A stretch of 64,000 bases of DNA from Bacillus_BD sp963765265 (GCA_963765265.1 CAVXVN010000005.1:434001-498000); one strand, 5' to 3'. Shown: positions 44,950 through 53,501, numbered from the stretch's first letter. The notes: a model not told the origin generated them from the letters alone. Numbers and translations are program-made.

Positions 44950-46194
44950 ATGGATTATAAAATAAGATACCAGGAACTTTTAGATAAAATTAATCAATAT
45001 AATGCAGGAGAAATAGGGATCACGAGGATCGCTTATTCAAACGAAGAACAGACCTGTACCCATGCATTCATGCGAATGTGTAAAGCTGAAAATATGAGTA
45101 TCAGACTAGATGATTGCGGAAATATGATTGCCAGAAGAGAGGGCAAAATAGCAGGTTTGCCGCCTGTGGTGATGGGATCTCATCTAGACACGGTTTACCA
45201 AGCGGGGAAATATGATGGTGCCGTCGGTGTAACCGCTGGGCTTGAAGTCATTAAACGACTAAACGACAAAGGGATTGTCACTGACCATCCGATTGAAGTA
45301 ATCGCCTTTGCCTGTGAAGAATCTGCACGTTTTGGAGTTTCGACTGTTGGAAGTAAAGCAATGGTGGGGAAAATAAATAAGGAAATGTACCGTTATTTAA
45401 AGGACCGGAATGGAATCACGATGGAAAAGGCCTTTTCACTCTGTGCATTGGATTTTAACAGCATCGATCAAGCAAGTAGAAAAGAAGAAACATTTAAAGC
45501 GTTTTTTGAATTGCACATCGAACAAGGCCCGATATTAGAAAATGAGAAGAAAAAAATTGGGATTGTTACAGGAATTGCAGCGCCTGTTAGGTTTATTTTA
45601 AAAATTATAGGGACATCCTCCCATTCAGGTACAACTCCTATGAATATGAGAAAAGACGCTCTTCTTGGAGCTGCAGAAATCGCATTGGCATTAGAAGAAG
45701 CGGCAATTCAAGAAAGAGAATATGGAACGGTTGCAACAGTAGGAGAGCTAGATGTTTATTCGGGTGCGATGAACGTAGTTCCAGGTGAAGTGCAGATAAA
45801 AGTTGATATCCGATCAACTTCCATCGAATCCAGACAAAGAGTTGTGGATCATTTATTCAAAACGATCTCACAGATCATCAATAAAAGACAAGTTGAAGTG
45901 GTGGATAAAGTCATCGGAATGGAAGCACCAGTCAATCTTTCATCGGAATTAATGGATATAGTAGAACAGATCTGTGTGAAAAAGGACATAGCTTATCGGC
46001 ATATGCAAAGTGGAGCGGGACATGACTCCATGAATATGGTGGAACTAGGTCCAACTGCTCTTATTTTTATACCGTCTAAAGATGGAATCAGCCATAATCC
46101 AAAGGAACACAGTGATCTTGAGGCTATTTTAGATGGAATCGACATATTAGAAGAAGCTGTTCTACAATGCGCCAAAGCGGACTACAATCACTGA
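44950..46194 (+). CDS. M20 Zn-dependent hydantoinase/carbamoylase-family amidase
   Basis: 414 residues. Metal-site motifs include GSHLDTVYQAGKYDGAVGV (His and Asp), CEESARFG, and HIEQGP. The dimerisation domain carries SSHSGTTPMNMR, and SGAGHDSMNM lies near the end. Members include N-carbamoyl-L-amino acid hydrolase and allantoate amidohydrolase; the sequence alone does not decide which. I took ATG 44950; an in-frame GTG at 44935 is the alternative, and neither has a strong RBS. It stands alone, with no purine or hydantoin genes nearby. Confidence 0.87.
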   Translation: MDYKIRYQELLDKINQYNAGEIGITRIAYSNEEQTCTHAFMRMCKAENMSIRLDDCGNMIARREGKIAGLPPVVMGSHLDTVYQAGKYDGAVGVTAGLEVIKRLNDKGIVTDHPIEVIAFACEESARFGVSTVGSKAMVGKINKEMYRYLKDRNGITMEKAFSLCALDFNSIDQASRKEETFKAFFELHIEQGPILENEKKKIGIVTGIAAPVRFILKIIGTSSHSGTTPMNMRKDALLGAAEIALALEEAAIQEREYGTVATVGELDVYSGAMNVVPGEVQIKVDIRSTSIESRQRVVDHLFKTISQIINKRQVEVVDKVIGMEAPVNLSSELMDIVEQICVKKDIAYRHMQSGAGHDSMNMVELGPTALIFIPSKDGISHNPKEHSDLEAILDGIDILEEAVLQCAKADYNH

Positions 46195-46247
46195 TGTATA
46201 AAAGGCATAATAGGAAAAGGATTCAAGAATAATTGGAGTGATGAAAG

Positions 46248-46712
46248 ATGTTAGGAATAGGAAATAGATTCATTCAAATCATTTTCATATTATTTTCTAC
46301 GGTGTTTTTCTATGGAGGTTCTCATGCGGAAGCAAGTAGGATGGAAGAAAAACATCAAATCTTTTTTACAATGATTAGCCCAAATGAAGAGAATCTAGCT
46401 TTCAGAGACATTCAAGTAAGCAAGGAAAATGGAAAATACTTGATAACAGGTAAGGTCAAAGCTGAGAAACATTCTGTTTATTACACAGTAGAAGATGGTC
46501 ATAATGAACTGGTTTTGGAAACCGCTGTCCCTATAAATAATATCTCAGCAACAAAATGGTCATTATTTAAAATTGAATTTGCGATTCAAACAAATAAATG
46601 GCCAAAAAATCGCGAGGTATTTCTAATTTTTTATGAAAAAGATAAGGATGGGAATGTATTTTCTATCGATCAAGTTGTCATACCCTTATCGCCTAATAAT
46701 AAATCAAGCTGA
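46248..46712 (+). CDS. Exported protein of unknown function
   Basis: 154 residues with a signal peptide (cleavage about residue 29, after SHAEA) and a beta-rich mature domain (RDIQVSKENGKYLITGKVKAEKHSVYY, TKWSLFKIEFAI). The strand pattern suggests an Ig-like or Gmad2-like fold, but I cannot place it firmly. The ATG follows GGAGTGATGAAAG. It may be co-transcribed with the amidase 53 bp upstream. Confidence 0.65.
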   Translation: MLGIGNRFIQIIFILFSTVFFYGGSHAEASRMEEKHQIFFTMISPNEENLAFRDIQVSKENGKYLITGKVKAEKHSVYYTVEDGHNELVLETAVPINNISATKWSLFKIEFAIQTNKWPKNREVFLIFYEKDKDGNVFSIDQVVIPLSPNNKSS

Positions 46713-46738
46713 CAAAAAAATCTGTCAGCTTGATTTAT
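46702..46738. terminator. Terminator between convergent genes
   Basis: AATCAAGCTGACA/TGTCAGCTTGATT is a 13-bp perfect stem (46702-46714 and 46723-46735). It overlaps the last codons of the exported-protein gene. Confidence 0.8.
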
Positions 46739-46759
46739 CGACCTTGGACAAGAGACCAT

Positions 46760-46945
46760 TTAACTTAGTCCATCTAACTCTTTCTGTAGATCCTGGAGTT
46801 GTTCTTTTTCTGCGATTGTCGAATTGGCATAGGCAGAGGACAGTGCATTCTTTGCTTTGGAAATCGCAACAGGTTGTTCACTAGGTCCACTATTTTTAGC
46901 TAATTCAACGAATTTCCGAGCATCTTGGAAGATTTGGTTACCCAT
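46760..46945 (-). CDS. Small conserved protein (DUF3813-like)
   Basis: 61 residues, helical and soluble: MGNQIFQDARKFVELAKNS, with an alternating Ala/Lys helix and QLQDLQKELDGLS at the end. It matches my recollection of the DUF3813 family of Bacillus, unknown function. It begins 2 bp after the stop of the gene upstream, so they share a transcript. Confidence 0.75.
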   Translation of the reverse strand: MGNQIFQDARKFVELAKNSGPSEQPVAISKAKNALSSAYANSTIAEKEQLQDLQKELDGLS

Positions 46946-46947
46946 CG

Positions 46948-47100
46948 CTATATTCCTCCGAGTGAAGATTCTTTCACATTTGCCATTTTATGCGATTCTG
47001 CTTCGGCATATGTCATGTGATAAGGAATACGTTCAGCATGTTTAGAAACAGAGTCTACACCTTGCTGTACAAATCGTTTTGATTTATTCCGTTTACCCAT
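46948..47100 (-). CDS. Small basic conserved protein, unknown function
   Basis: 50 residues: MGKRNKSKRFVQQGVDSVSK, then HAERIPYHMTYAEAESHKMA. The ATG at 47100 follows GGAGGGG by 6 nt, which decides against a start 16 codons upstream. No known domain was recognised. It is coupled to the DUF3813-like gene (2-bp gap). Confidence 0.7.
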   Translation of the reverse strand: MGKRNKSKRFVQQGVDSVSKHAERIPYHMTYAEAESHKMANVKESSLGGI

Positions 47101-47198
47101 TCGAATCCCCTCCAAAAAGAGTTTTGAAGCTAGTAACTGCTTCATCATATAGTATGGTCTATTTAGATTGAATTTAAAAAGGAATTAATCGGAAAAAG

Positions 47199-48020
47199 TT
47201 AAATGGCTTTTAAATTTAATAACTCGTTCAAATAATGTCCAATCCCATCTTCCTCATTCGACAAAGTTGTCTCATTTGCCACTGCTTTGGCTTCGTCAAT
47301 TCCATTGGCCATGGCCACACCGTGGCCGGCATATTCAAGCATTTCTAAATCGTTATCTTCATCACCAAAAGCGATAATCCTTTCTGGTGGGATATCAAAA
47401 TAATCTGAAGCATACTTCAAACCAATGGCTTTATTTAGCCCACTTTTAATGATTTCAATGACAGGAAAAGGAGCACCCCAACTGCGATGTTCAATGACTT
47501 CTGCGTGTACCTCTGATAAATGGTTGCGAATTTTTTTTACTTGTTCTTCATTTGAGTGGATCAGCATACTTGTTGGAGATTTCTGAAGAAACTCACGCAG
47601 ATCACCGGTTGTGATATGTGGGTCTCCAAAACTGAACAAATCAAGAAGCTTTTCGTCATGATAATGAAAATACACATCATCAATCACTTCAGCAATGATA
47701 TTGTAAAATTTAAATGAACTGCAAGCATCTACAATATCCTTTGCAACCGATATTTCAAGTGGAGAATGATACATGCCCCAATTTTTATCCTTTGGATGAT
47801 GTACAAAAGCACCATTAAAATTCACGATAGGTGTGTCTAATTGAAGCTCATTATAGTACATTTCTGAACTGCGAAAGGGTCTCCCTGTTGCGATCATCAC
47901 AACATGTCCGGCTTCGCGAGCCTTATTGATCACATGTTTGGTTTTATATGAAATGGTTTTATCGTCTTTTAATAAAGTACCGTCTAAATCAAGCGCAATG
48001 AGATGTTTCTCCGTCATCAT
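47199..48020 (-). CDS. yitU: HAD-superfamily phosphatase, Cof type (YitU)
   Basis: 273 residues: motif I ALDLDGTLLKDD, motif II ATGRPF, motif III Lys in GLNKAIGLKY, motif IV AFGDEDNDLEM. The C2 cap between about residues 85 and 190 fits the Cof subfamily, which dephosphorylates small metabolites such as sugar phosphates and flavin or pyridoxal phosphates. In B. subtilis YitU dephosphorylates a riboflavin intermediate (recalled). AAGGAG precedes paired ATGs at 48020 and 48017. Confidence 0.88.
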   Translation of the reverse strand: MMTEKHLIALDLDGTLLKDDKTISYKTKHVINKAREAGHVVMIATGRPFRSSEMYYNELQLDTPIVNFNGAFVHHPKDKNWGMYHSPLEISVAKDIVDACSSFKFYNIIAEVIDDVYFHYHDEKLLDLFSFGDPHITTGDLREFLQKSPTSMLIHSNEEQVKKIRNHLSEVHAEVIEHRSWGAPFPVIEIIKSGLNKAIGLKYASDYFDIPPERIIAFGDEDNDLEMLEYAGHGVAMANGIDEAKAVANETTLSNEEDGIGHYLNELLNLKAI

Positions 48021-48056
48021 ATCTCTCCTTCTGAGTGTAAGTTCAACTATATCGAT

Positions 48057-48104
48057 CCCAGTTTAACAGGTTGTAATTCCCCCACTGATGGAAGTTTTCT
48101 TTAT
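48057..48104 (+). repeat. Dispersed repeat relic, same as in the gerP operon
   Basis: CCC(A)GTTTAACAGG, TGTAAT, then CCCCCACTGATGGAAGTTTTCTTTAT; differs from 12560-12608 at only a few bases. It is followed by an AGTGTAA...TTACACT inverted repeat (about 48107-48149). Confidence 0.75.
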
Positions 48105-48281
48105 TAGTGTAAACTTTTTGGAAATCAAAAGTCCACATGTTACACTTGAATGGCAATCATTTTTAAGTTTATTACGATTTTGTACGGATGAACTCTATAT
48201 TCAATAGGCGTTACAAAAGAATCATAATCCTTATTTGTAAACAATATTAAAGGTATTCGTAAAATTTTGTTGAGGTCTAGA

Positions 48282-48385
48282 TTTAACTTCATTCAGCAGA
48301 AGTCTCCCACTTCTATAAGTGGTGAGATGAGTGCTGGCTTTTATCAATTCAGTGGGGATTCAAATCCTGACTGAATGAAGTTAAA
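48282..48385. repeat. Long stem-loop, 15-bp inverted repeat with internal hairpins
   Basis: TTTAACTTCATTCAG (48282-48296) pairs perfectly with CTGAATGAAGTTAAA (48371-48385). Inside lie a CACTT-CTAT-AAGTG hairpin and a GGATT-CA-AATCC hairpin. No gene is present. It is likely a mobile-element end or small structured RNA. Confidence 0.6.
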
Positions 48386-48430
48386 GCCTCCGGCGGATGC
48401 CACAGATTTTAAAAGGAAGTTTGCCCCATC

Positions 48431-48545
48431 TTAACGGGCAGTAAGACCCCTTATCAAAACCATAAGGGTTCAACTGCCCGTAAAGATCCGATAAGTGCGA
48501 CTAACCATAAGTGGGAGGCCTCCCACTTATGGAAGTCTTCTTTAT
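48431..48545 (+). ncRNA. Structured RNA-like element, possible IS200/IS605-type right end (copy B)
   Basis: The first 20 bases are identical to 30191-30210. CGGGCAGT/ACTGCCCG (48435-48442 and 48473-48480) closes over CCCTTAT/ATAAGGG. Then comes a 28-bp perfect palindrome (48505-48532) overlapping the shared 3' end ATGGAAGTCTTCTTTAT. It is shorter than copy A. Function is inferred only. Confidence 0.45.
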
Positions 48546-48611
48546 CGAGCGAGCTCGATGAAATCTGGGCGCAAATACGCCGAGGCGTATTTGATTAGGA
48601 GGAGTTATGTT

Positions 48612-49388
48612 TTGATTTTAGTTGATAATAAAAAGATTCAACAGATTCCTGTTTTGCATTTGGTTGATGAAAGAAGAGTTGATGAAAAACTTCCTTTCAT
48701 TTTTTTTATTCATGGATTTGAAAGTGCAAAAGAACATAATCTCCATTATGCTTACCTTTTAGCAGAAAAAGGATTTCGTGTTGTATTACCGGAGGCTGCC
48801 CTTCATGGGGAACGCCATTCTGACACAATTGGAAAGAAACAAATGGCTTTACACTTTTGGGATATTGTCATGCAATCTATTGAAGAATTAGATGTTCTTC
48901 GTCAATACTTCGAAAAGGAAAGTTTAATTGATTCAGAAAGAATTGGCATGGTTGGTACTTCAATGGGGGGTATCGTTACACTTGGATCGTTAACACGTTA
49001 TAAGTGGATTAAGGCCGCTGTTAGTTTAATGGGAATGCCCTATTACGAAAAGTTTGCGCTTTGGCAAATAAATGAACTGAAAAAGCGTGGAATTGAGTTA
49101 CCGTTTAAAAAAGATCAAATAGATGAACTGATCGCTAAGTTGAACATGTTTGATTTAAGTAAGCAACCTGAGAAACTTGAAAAACGTCCACTATTATTTT
49201 GGCATGGAAAACAAGATCCTATTGTACCGTTCTCTTATACATATGATTTTTATGAAACAATAAAACCACTTTACAAAGATGCACCAGAAAAATTACACTT
49301 TATGACCGACGAAAAATCAGGTCATAAAGTAAGTAGAGAAGGGGTACTTAAAACAGTGGAATGGTTTGATACTTATCTAAACAATTAG
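48612..49388 (+). CDS. yitV: Alpha/beta hydrolase, esterase type (YitV)
   Basis: 258 residues. AGGAGGAG at 48597-48604 sets the TTG at 48612 as start (MILVDNKKIQQIPVLH); the longer open frame upstream runs through the structured element and is rejected. The catalytic Ser is in GTSMGG (near residue 120), with Asp in HGKQDPIVP and His in SGHKV. A prolyl-oligopeptidase-like esterase of unknown substrate. Position before yitW matches B. subtilis. Confidence 0.88.
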   Translation: MILVDNKKIQQIPVLHLVDERRVDEKLPFIFFIHGFESAKEHNLHYAYLLAEKGFRVVLPEAALHGERHSDTIGKKQMALHFWDIVMQSIEELDVLRQYFEKESLIDSERIGMVGTSMGGIVTLGSLTRYKWIKAAVSLMGMPYYEKFALWQINELKKRGIELPFKKDQIDELIAKLNMFDLSKQPEKLEKRPLLFWHGKQDPIVPFSYTYDFYETIKPLYKDAPEKLHFMTDEKSGHKVSREGVLKTVEWFDTYLNN

Positions 49389-49598
49389 CTCTGACTTAGA
49401 GCCACATTATAATCGAATAAGTCATTTCTTAAGATAAGGATGTTTAAGTCGATATGCCGTTAAAGGTATTCAAAACTAAGCCAAGGTCAAACGTTTTTAC
49501 TTTTCATACATTTCTGTTAGGATAAACTCTAGAGGTAAGACTATGCAACATGTTTGGCGGGGTCAAAGGCCCCCTAATTTCGTAAGGAGATGAGTCAA

Positions 49599-49907
49599 AT
49601 GGATCAAGATTTAAAAGATAGTATTATGAGTGCGTTGGAGCTTGTTGAAGACCCTGAAATTGGTATGGATATTGTAAATCTAGGCTTGGTATATGATGTG
49701 AAAATGGGTAAAGACGGGATTGTAACGGTTGATATGACGTTAACGTCAATGGGATGCCCGCTCGCAGGAATGATCGTTGAGCAAGTTGAGAATGCTCTTA
49801 AAGATATTCCAGAAATAAATGCTACAAACGTTAATATTGTTTGGAATCCGCCATGGAGCAAAGATCGCATGTCAAGATATGCCAAAATTGCTCTTGGAAT
49901 TCAATAA
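49599..49907 (+). CDS. yitW: Metal-sulphur cluster assembly factor, MIP18/SufT family (YitW)
   Basis: 102 residues, DUF59: VEDPEIGMDIVNLGLVYDV, TSMGCPLAGMI with the conserved Cys, and NPPWSKDRMS at the end. It takes part in maturation of Fe-S proteins (family knowledge). AAGGAG (49584-49589) abuts an ATG at 49590, so the ATG at 49599, 9 nt on, is the likelier start. The terminator at 49924 follows. Confidence 0.9.
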   Translation: MDQDLKDSIMSALELVEDPEIGMDIVNLGLVYDVKMGKDGIVTVDMTLTSMGCPLAGMIVEQVENALKDIPEINATNVNIVWNPPWSKDRMSRYAKIALGIQ

Positions 49908-49923
49908 AGTACGAACAATTTCA

Positions 49924-49972
49924 AGAGACTGTCCCCTAGGGTGTCTGATACCCTAGGGGACAGTCTCTTTTT
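49924..49972 (+). terminator. Strong terminator after yitW
   Basis: An 18-bp perfect stem AGAGACTGTCCCCTAGGG (49924-49941) with its complement at 49951-49968, 9-nt loop TGTCTGATA, then five T. Confidence 0.92.
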
Positions 49973-49985
49973 GTTACACTTTGGT

Positions 49986-50001
49986 TGTGAGTAACCTCAC
50001 T
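49986..50001 (+). promoter_or_regulatory. Fnr-like site upstream of the radical SAM gene
   Basis: TGTGA-GTAACC-TCACT differs from the Bacillus Fnr box TGTGA-N6-TCACA by one base. It is 83 bp before the start of the radical SAM gene. The fnr gene is in the same cluster. Confidence 0.6.
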
Positions 50002-50083
50002 ATATTGATGAAAAAGATCCTTTATACTGATAAAAGATAAGAGACTTTTTTATTTATCGTCGTATAATAGGAGGTTACCATCC

Positions 50084-51223
50084 ATGTTTAATAGAGACTT
50101 TAATCAAGATCCATTTATCGTGATTTGGGAATTAACAAGGGCATGTCAACTTCATTGTTTACATTGCCGTGCAGAGGCACAACATACAAGAGATCCTAGA
50201 GAATTAACCTTCGAAGAGGGGAAGACGCTCATTGATCAAATCTATGAAATGAATAACCCAATGCTCGTTTTTACTGGTGGAGATCCATTAATGAGAGAAG
50301 ATGTTTTTGAAATCGCCTCCTATGCCATTCAAAAAGGCATTCGTGTTTCTATGACTCCGAGTGCCACTCCAAATGTGACGAAAGAAGCGATTGAAAAGGC
50401 AAAAGAAATTGGGTTATCAAGATGGGCTTTTAGTTTAGATGGTCATAATGCTGAAATTCATGATCATTTTCGTGGGACATCCGGTTCGTTTGACTTAACA
50501 ATGGAAAGAATCAAGTATTTACATGAACTTGAAATTCCGGTTCAAATCAATACAACCATATCTCAATATAATATAGAATATTTAGAAGACCTGGCTTCAT
50601 TAGTTGAATCATTGGACTGTGTGCTTTGGAGTGTATTTTTCCTCGTTCCGACAGGTAGAGGGTTAGTAAAAGACATGATTTCTCCAGTTGAACATGAAAA
50701 GGTATTTGTATGGTTATATCAACTAAGTAAGAAAGTGTCTTTTGATATAAAAACGACCGCTGCTCAGCACTATCGCCGCGTGGTCATCCAACAGAAAAAG
50801 AGAGAAATGAGACAACAGCAGGAGAACGAAGGGATTCAATATTTAGACGCTTTAACAGAGCGAGGAATGACAGGATCCATTGATGGTTTAGGTAGGGCTC
50901 CAAAAGGGGTTAATGATGGAAATGGGTTTATTTTCATTTCTCATATCGGAGACGTTTTTCCGAGTGGATTATTGCCAATCAAAGTTGGAAATGTTCGTGA
51001 ACATCACCTAGCTGACATTTATCGTGAGTCACCTATTTTACAAAATCTACGAAATCCAGATCTGTATAAAGGAAAATGCGGAGTCTGTGAATTTAGAAAT
51101 GTTTGTGGTGGATCAAGGTCGCGTGCATATGCCATGACTGGAGACTATATGGAAAGTGAGCCATTCTGTGTGTATATCCCACAAGCATTGAGGGGGAGTA
51201 ATACTTGCGGGATTACTCTTTAG
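50084..51223 (+). CDS. Radical SAM/SPASM protein (TIGR04053-like)
   Basis: 379 residues. The radical SAM cluster motif CQLHCLHC (C-X3-C-X2-C) is near residue 22, GGDPL near 65, and the SPASM C-terminal cysteines are in CGVCEFRNVCGGSRSR and FCVY. It resembles the haem-biosynthesis (AhbD/NirJ) and peptide-modifying groups, but there is no precursor peptide or haem gene beside it. Context (Fnr-like site, molybdenum-cofactor genes, Fnr) suggests an anaerobic role. AGGAGG lies upstream of the ATG. Confidence 0.85.
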   Translation: MFNRDFNQDPFIVIWELTRACQLHCLHCRAEAQHTRDPRELTFEEGKTLIDQIYEMNNPMLVFTGGDPLMREDVFEIASYAIQKGIRVSMTPSATPNVTKEAIEKAKEIGLSRWAFSLDGHNAEIHDHFRGTSGSFDLTMERIKYLHELEIPVQINTTISQYNIEYLEDLASLVESLDCVLWSVFFLVPTGRGLVKDMISPVEHEKVFVWLYQLSKKVSFDIKTTAAQHYRRVVIQQKKREMRQQQENEGIQYLDALTERGMTGSIDGLGRAPKGVNDGNGFIFISHIGDVFPSGLLPIKVGNVREHHLADIYRESPILQNLRNPDLYKGKCGVCEFRNVCGGSRSRAYAMTGDYMESEPFCVYIPQALRGSNTCGITL

Positions 51224-51380
51224 ATGATCTCCTATTTTCATTATTCACTTCTGTAATAAAAGGGAAATGAAATTAATAAGGTTTTCTTTGCAGTTTAGAA
51301 TATGAGATAATTAAGCTCATTTTAATAAACCTTCAATAAAATAATGTAATGGACTCTTAAAAAGGGGGGGTTACTATTTA

Positions 51381-52397
51381 ATGACTAATCAAAAGGTGAA
51401 GGATAAATTAAATCGGCCTTTAAGAGATCTTCGTATTTCTGTTATTGACCGTTGTAACTTTCGTTGCCAATATTGCATGCCAGCAGATCTTTTTGGTCCT
51501 GATTTTGCTTTTCTACCAAAAAGTGAATTGCTTTCATATGAGGAAATAGAACGAGTGGCACATATTTTTGTGGGGCTTGGTGTAGAAAAAATTCGTTTAA
51601 CAGGTGGAGAACCTTTACTAAGGCGGGATCTCCCTATACTTGTGGAAAAAATTGCGTCAATCGAAGGGTTAAAGGATATTGGCTTAACAACGAATGGGGT
51701 CTTATTACCAAAATATGCGAATGAATTAAAAGCGGCAGGATTACAACGTGTGAATGTCAGTTTAGATTCCTTAAACGATGAGTTATTTGGACAAATAAAT
51801 GGTCGTCATGTTAGCACAAAGCCTGTACTTGATGGTATACATGCTGCAAGGGATGCGGGACTTAGTGTAAAAATAAATATGGTTGTAAAAAAGGGTCTTA
51901 ATGATACTGAAATTGTGCCAATGGCGCAGTATTGTAAAGATCATGGACTGCAACTTCGTTTTATTGAGTATATGGATGTTGGAAGTACGAATGGATGGAA
52001 AATGGATGATGTTGTAACGAAAAAAGAGATTTATAATCAATTAAAAGATCATTTCTCTTTACAACCAGTAGATCCGGATTACTATGGGGAAGTGGCAAAA
52101 CGATACAGATACGAAAATAGTCAGGTTGAGGTTGGTTTTATCACATCTGTATCTGAATCTTTTTGTTCAAGCTGTACACGATCACGACTTTCTGCAAATG
52201 GACAATTGTTTACTTGCCTATTTAACGGAAATGGACACGATATTCGTGATTTTATGAGAACTGGTGTAAGCGATGAAGATCTTCAAGCGCGAATTATTGA
52301 AATTTGGCAAGGTCGTAGTGATCGATATTCTGATGAACGGACAGCTGAGACAGTAGCAAATCGTAAAAAAATTGAAATGTCCTATATTGGTGGATAA
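51381..52397 (+). CDS. moaA: GTP 3',8-cyclase MoaA
   Basis: First step of molybdopterin synthesis: radical-SAM conversion of GTP to cyclic dehydro-GTP. 338 residues: N-terminal cluster CNFRCQYCMP, GGEPLLRRD, and the second [4Fe-4S] cluster CSSCTRSRLSANGQLFTC (Cys-X2-Cys-X13-Cys). The C-terminal Gly-Gly (MSYIGG) needed for activity is present. RBS AAAGGGGGGG precedes the ATG. No moaC, moaD or moaE is in the window, so the pathway continues elsewhere. Confidence 0.95.
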   Translation: MTNQKVKDKLNRPLRDLRISVIDRCNFRCQYCMPADLFGPDFAFLPKSELLSYEEIERVAHIFVGLGVEKIRLTGGEPLLRRDLPILVEKIASIEGLKDIGLTTNGVLLPKYANELKAAGLQRVNVSLDSLNDELFGQINGRHVSTKPVLDGIHAARDAGLSVKINMVVKKGLNDTEIVPMAQYCKDHGLQLRFIEYMDVGSTNGWKMDDVVTKKEIYNQLKDHFSLQPVDPDYYGEVAKRYRYENSQVEVGFITSVSESFCSSCTRSRLSANGQLFTCLFNGNGHDIRDFMRTGVSDEDLQARIIEIWQGRSDRYSDERTAETVANRKKIEMSYIGG

Positions 52398-52414
52398 AAG
52401 AATTTGTGTAAATG

Positions 52415-52455
52415 AAAAACCAGCTATGGAGCATTTCACATAGCTGGTTTTTTTA
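52415..52455 (+). terminator. Terminator after moaA
   Basis: AAAAACCAGCTATG/CATAGCTGGTTTTT stem with an 11-nt loop and a T run. Confidence 0.9.
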
Positions 52456-52457
52456 TT

Positions 52458-52590
52458 GCACTGTTAAGAAAGCATAAAATTGCAACGCTGGAGAAGTTGG
52501 GGCGTAGGAGGCAATTTTTAGGAAAACAGTATAAGTGCAACTACGCCTCTGTCTTCGCCTTGCAGGCTCGCCAATCGACGAGTTTTCTTT
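52458..52590 (+). repeat. Dispersed 130-bp repeat, copy 2 (tandem pair)
   Basis: Nearly identical in its core to 17783-17910. The terminal hairpin is CTCGCC-AAT-CGACGAG plus TTTTCTTT. It is directly followed by copy 3 with no gap. Confidence 0.88.
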
Positions 52591-52722
52591 GCACTGTTAA
52601 AGAAAATATAAAATTGCAACGGTGGAGGAGTTCGACGTAGTGGCAATTTTTAGGAAAACAGTATAAGTGCAACTACGTCTCTGTCTTCGCCTTGCAGGCT
52701 CGCCAATCGACGAGTTTTCTTT
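52591..52722 (+). repeat. Dispersed 130-bp repeat, copy 3 (tandem pair)
   Basis: It shares the same core and end with copy 2, with short gaps near its start. Its final T run overlaps the stop codon (52721-52723) of the convergent ric gene. Confidence 0.88.
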
Positions 52723-53416
52723 AAATATAACGAGGGAATAAGATATTATTCTCTAAATGTACATGCATAAATGTATGTGATTCTAACATTTCAAGACGTT
52801 TGTATACTAAAGTATAGGTGCCACAAGCATCGATAGGAAGAGTATAGTCAGATGTAACTTGACGTAGTTCTCTTAAAATATTTCCAGCATGATCATGCTC
52901 TTTTTCTAACTCACGAATGATTTCGATGATCTCAGCTTTATTTTCAATATCTGGATTACGATCCAATGTTAAAATAAGTGGAAAGCTAGTAGCTTCTTCT
53001 TTTGCAGTGTGTTCAAGAAGTTCTTTCTTTAATTCATAAAATAATTCATAGACCTTTATTAGTTCCGGATGGTTGTTACCATGAACCTTTGAAACTTTTG
53101 TAACATACGGACTTAGTGCTTGAAGTTCTTCCTCAAGTGGTCGGTGGTAATATTCAATTACATGCTCGATGATGGCCTCGGATGAACTGTTTGTCCATAC
53201 TGTCATATCATCATTTGAATCTGATTTTTCATAAACAACGGCAAGTTCTTGTGTAAGTTCGTCTAGGTCAACGTTTTGCTCAGCGGCTGCCTGGCTTATA
53301 GGAATATTACCTCCACAGCAAAAATCAATTCGATGTTTTTTAAAGACATCACTTGTTTTTGGAACTTCATTCACGATATCTCTTACTAAGCTTGTATTTG
53401 AAAAGGGGATACTCAT
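52721..53416 (-). CDS. ric: Iron-sulphur cluster repair di-iron protein (Ric/ScdA/YtfE)
   Basis: 231 residues from ATG 53416, which follows GGAGG by 7 nt. N-terminal ScdA domain with DFCCGGN, then a hemerythrin-like di-iron domain: HVIEYYHRPLEEEL, HTAKEE, EHDHAGNIL, and HTFMHVHLENNILFPR. It repairs Fe-S clusters damaged by nitric oxide or oxidants, which fits a nitrate-reducing or anaerobic context. Two Fnr-like sites lie 70-125 bp upstream, shared with divergent moeA. Confidence 0.93.
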   Translation of the reverse strand: MSIPFSNTSLVRDIVNEVPKTSDVFKKHRIDFCCGGNIPISQAAAEQNVDLDELTQELAVVYEKSDSNDDMTVWTNSSSEAIIEHVIEYYHRPLEEELQALSPYVTKVSKVHGNNHPELIKVYELFYELKKELLEHTAKEEATSFPLILTLDRNPDIENKAEIIEIIRELEKEHDHAGNILRELRQVTSDYTLPIDACGTYTLVYKRLEMLESHTFMHVHLENNILFPRYI

Positions 53417-53485
53417 ATTATTACCTCCAAAGTAATTGTATTTGAAATGAATAACATAAGCATAAATGAATTGCTCTTTTAACAA

Positions 53486-53501
53486 GGTGACATTTATCAC
53501 A
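53486..53501. promoter_or_regulatory. Fnr-like site 1 in the ric-moeA intergenic region
   Basis: GGTGA-CATTTA-TCACA: one mismatch to TGTGA-N6-TCACA. Confidence 0.6.

Noticed and set aside
48495..48611. N-terminal extension of YitV through the palindrome
   Set aside because: AGGAGGAG at 48597 and family length place the start at TTG 48612; the extension is translated repeat DNA.
52458..52722. Tandem repeats considered as a CRISPR array
   Set aside because: Only two adjacent units of about 132 bp without spacers, and a third copy lies 35 kb away; there are no cas genes.
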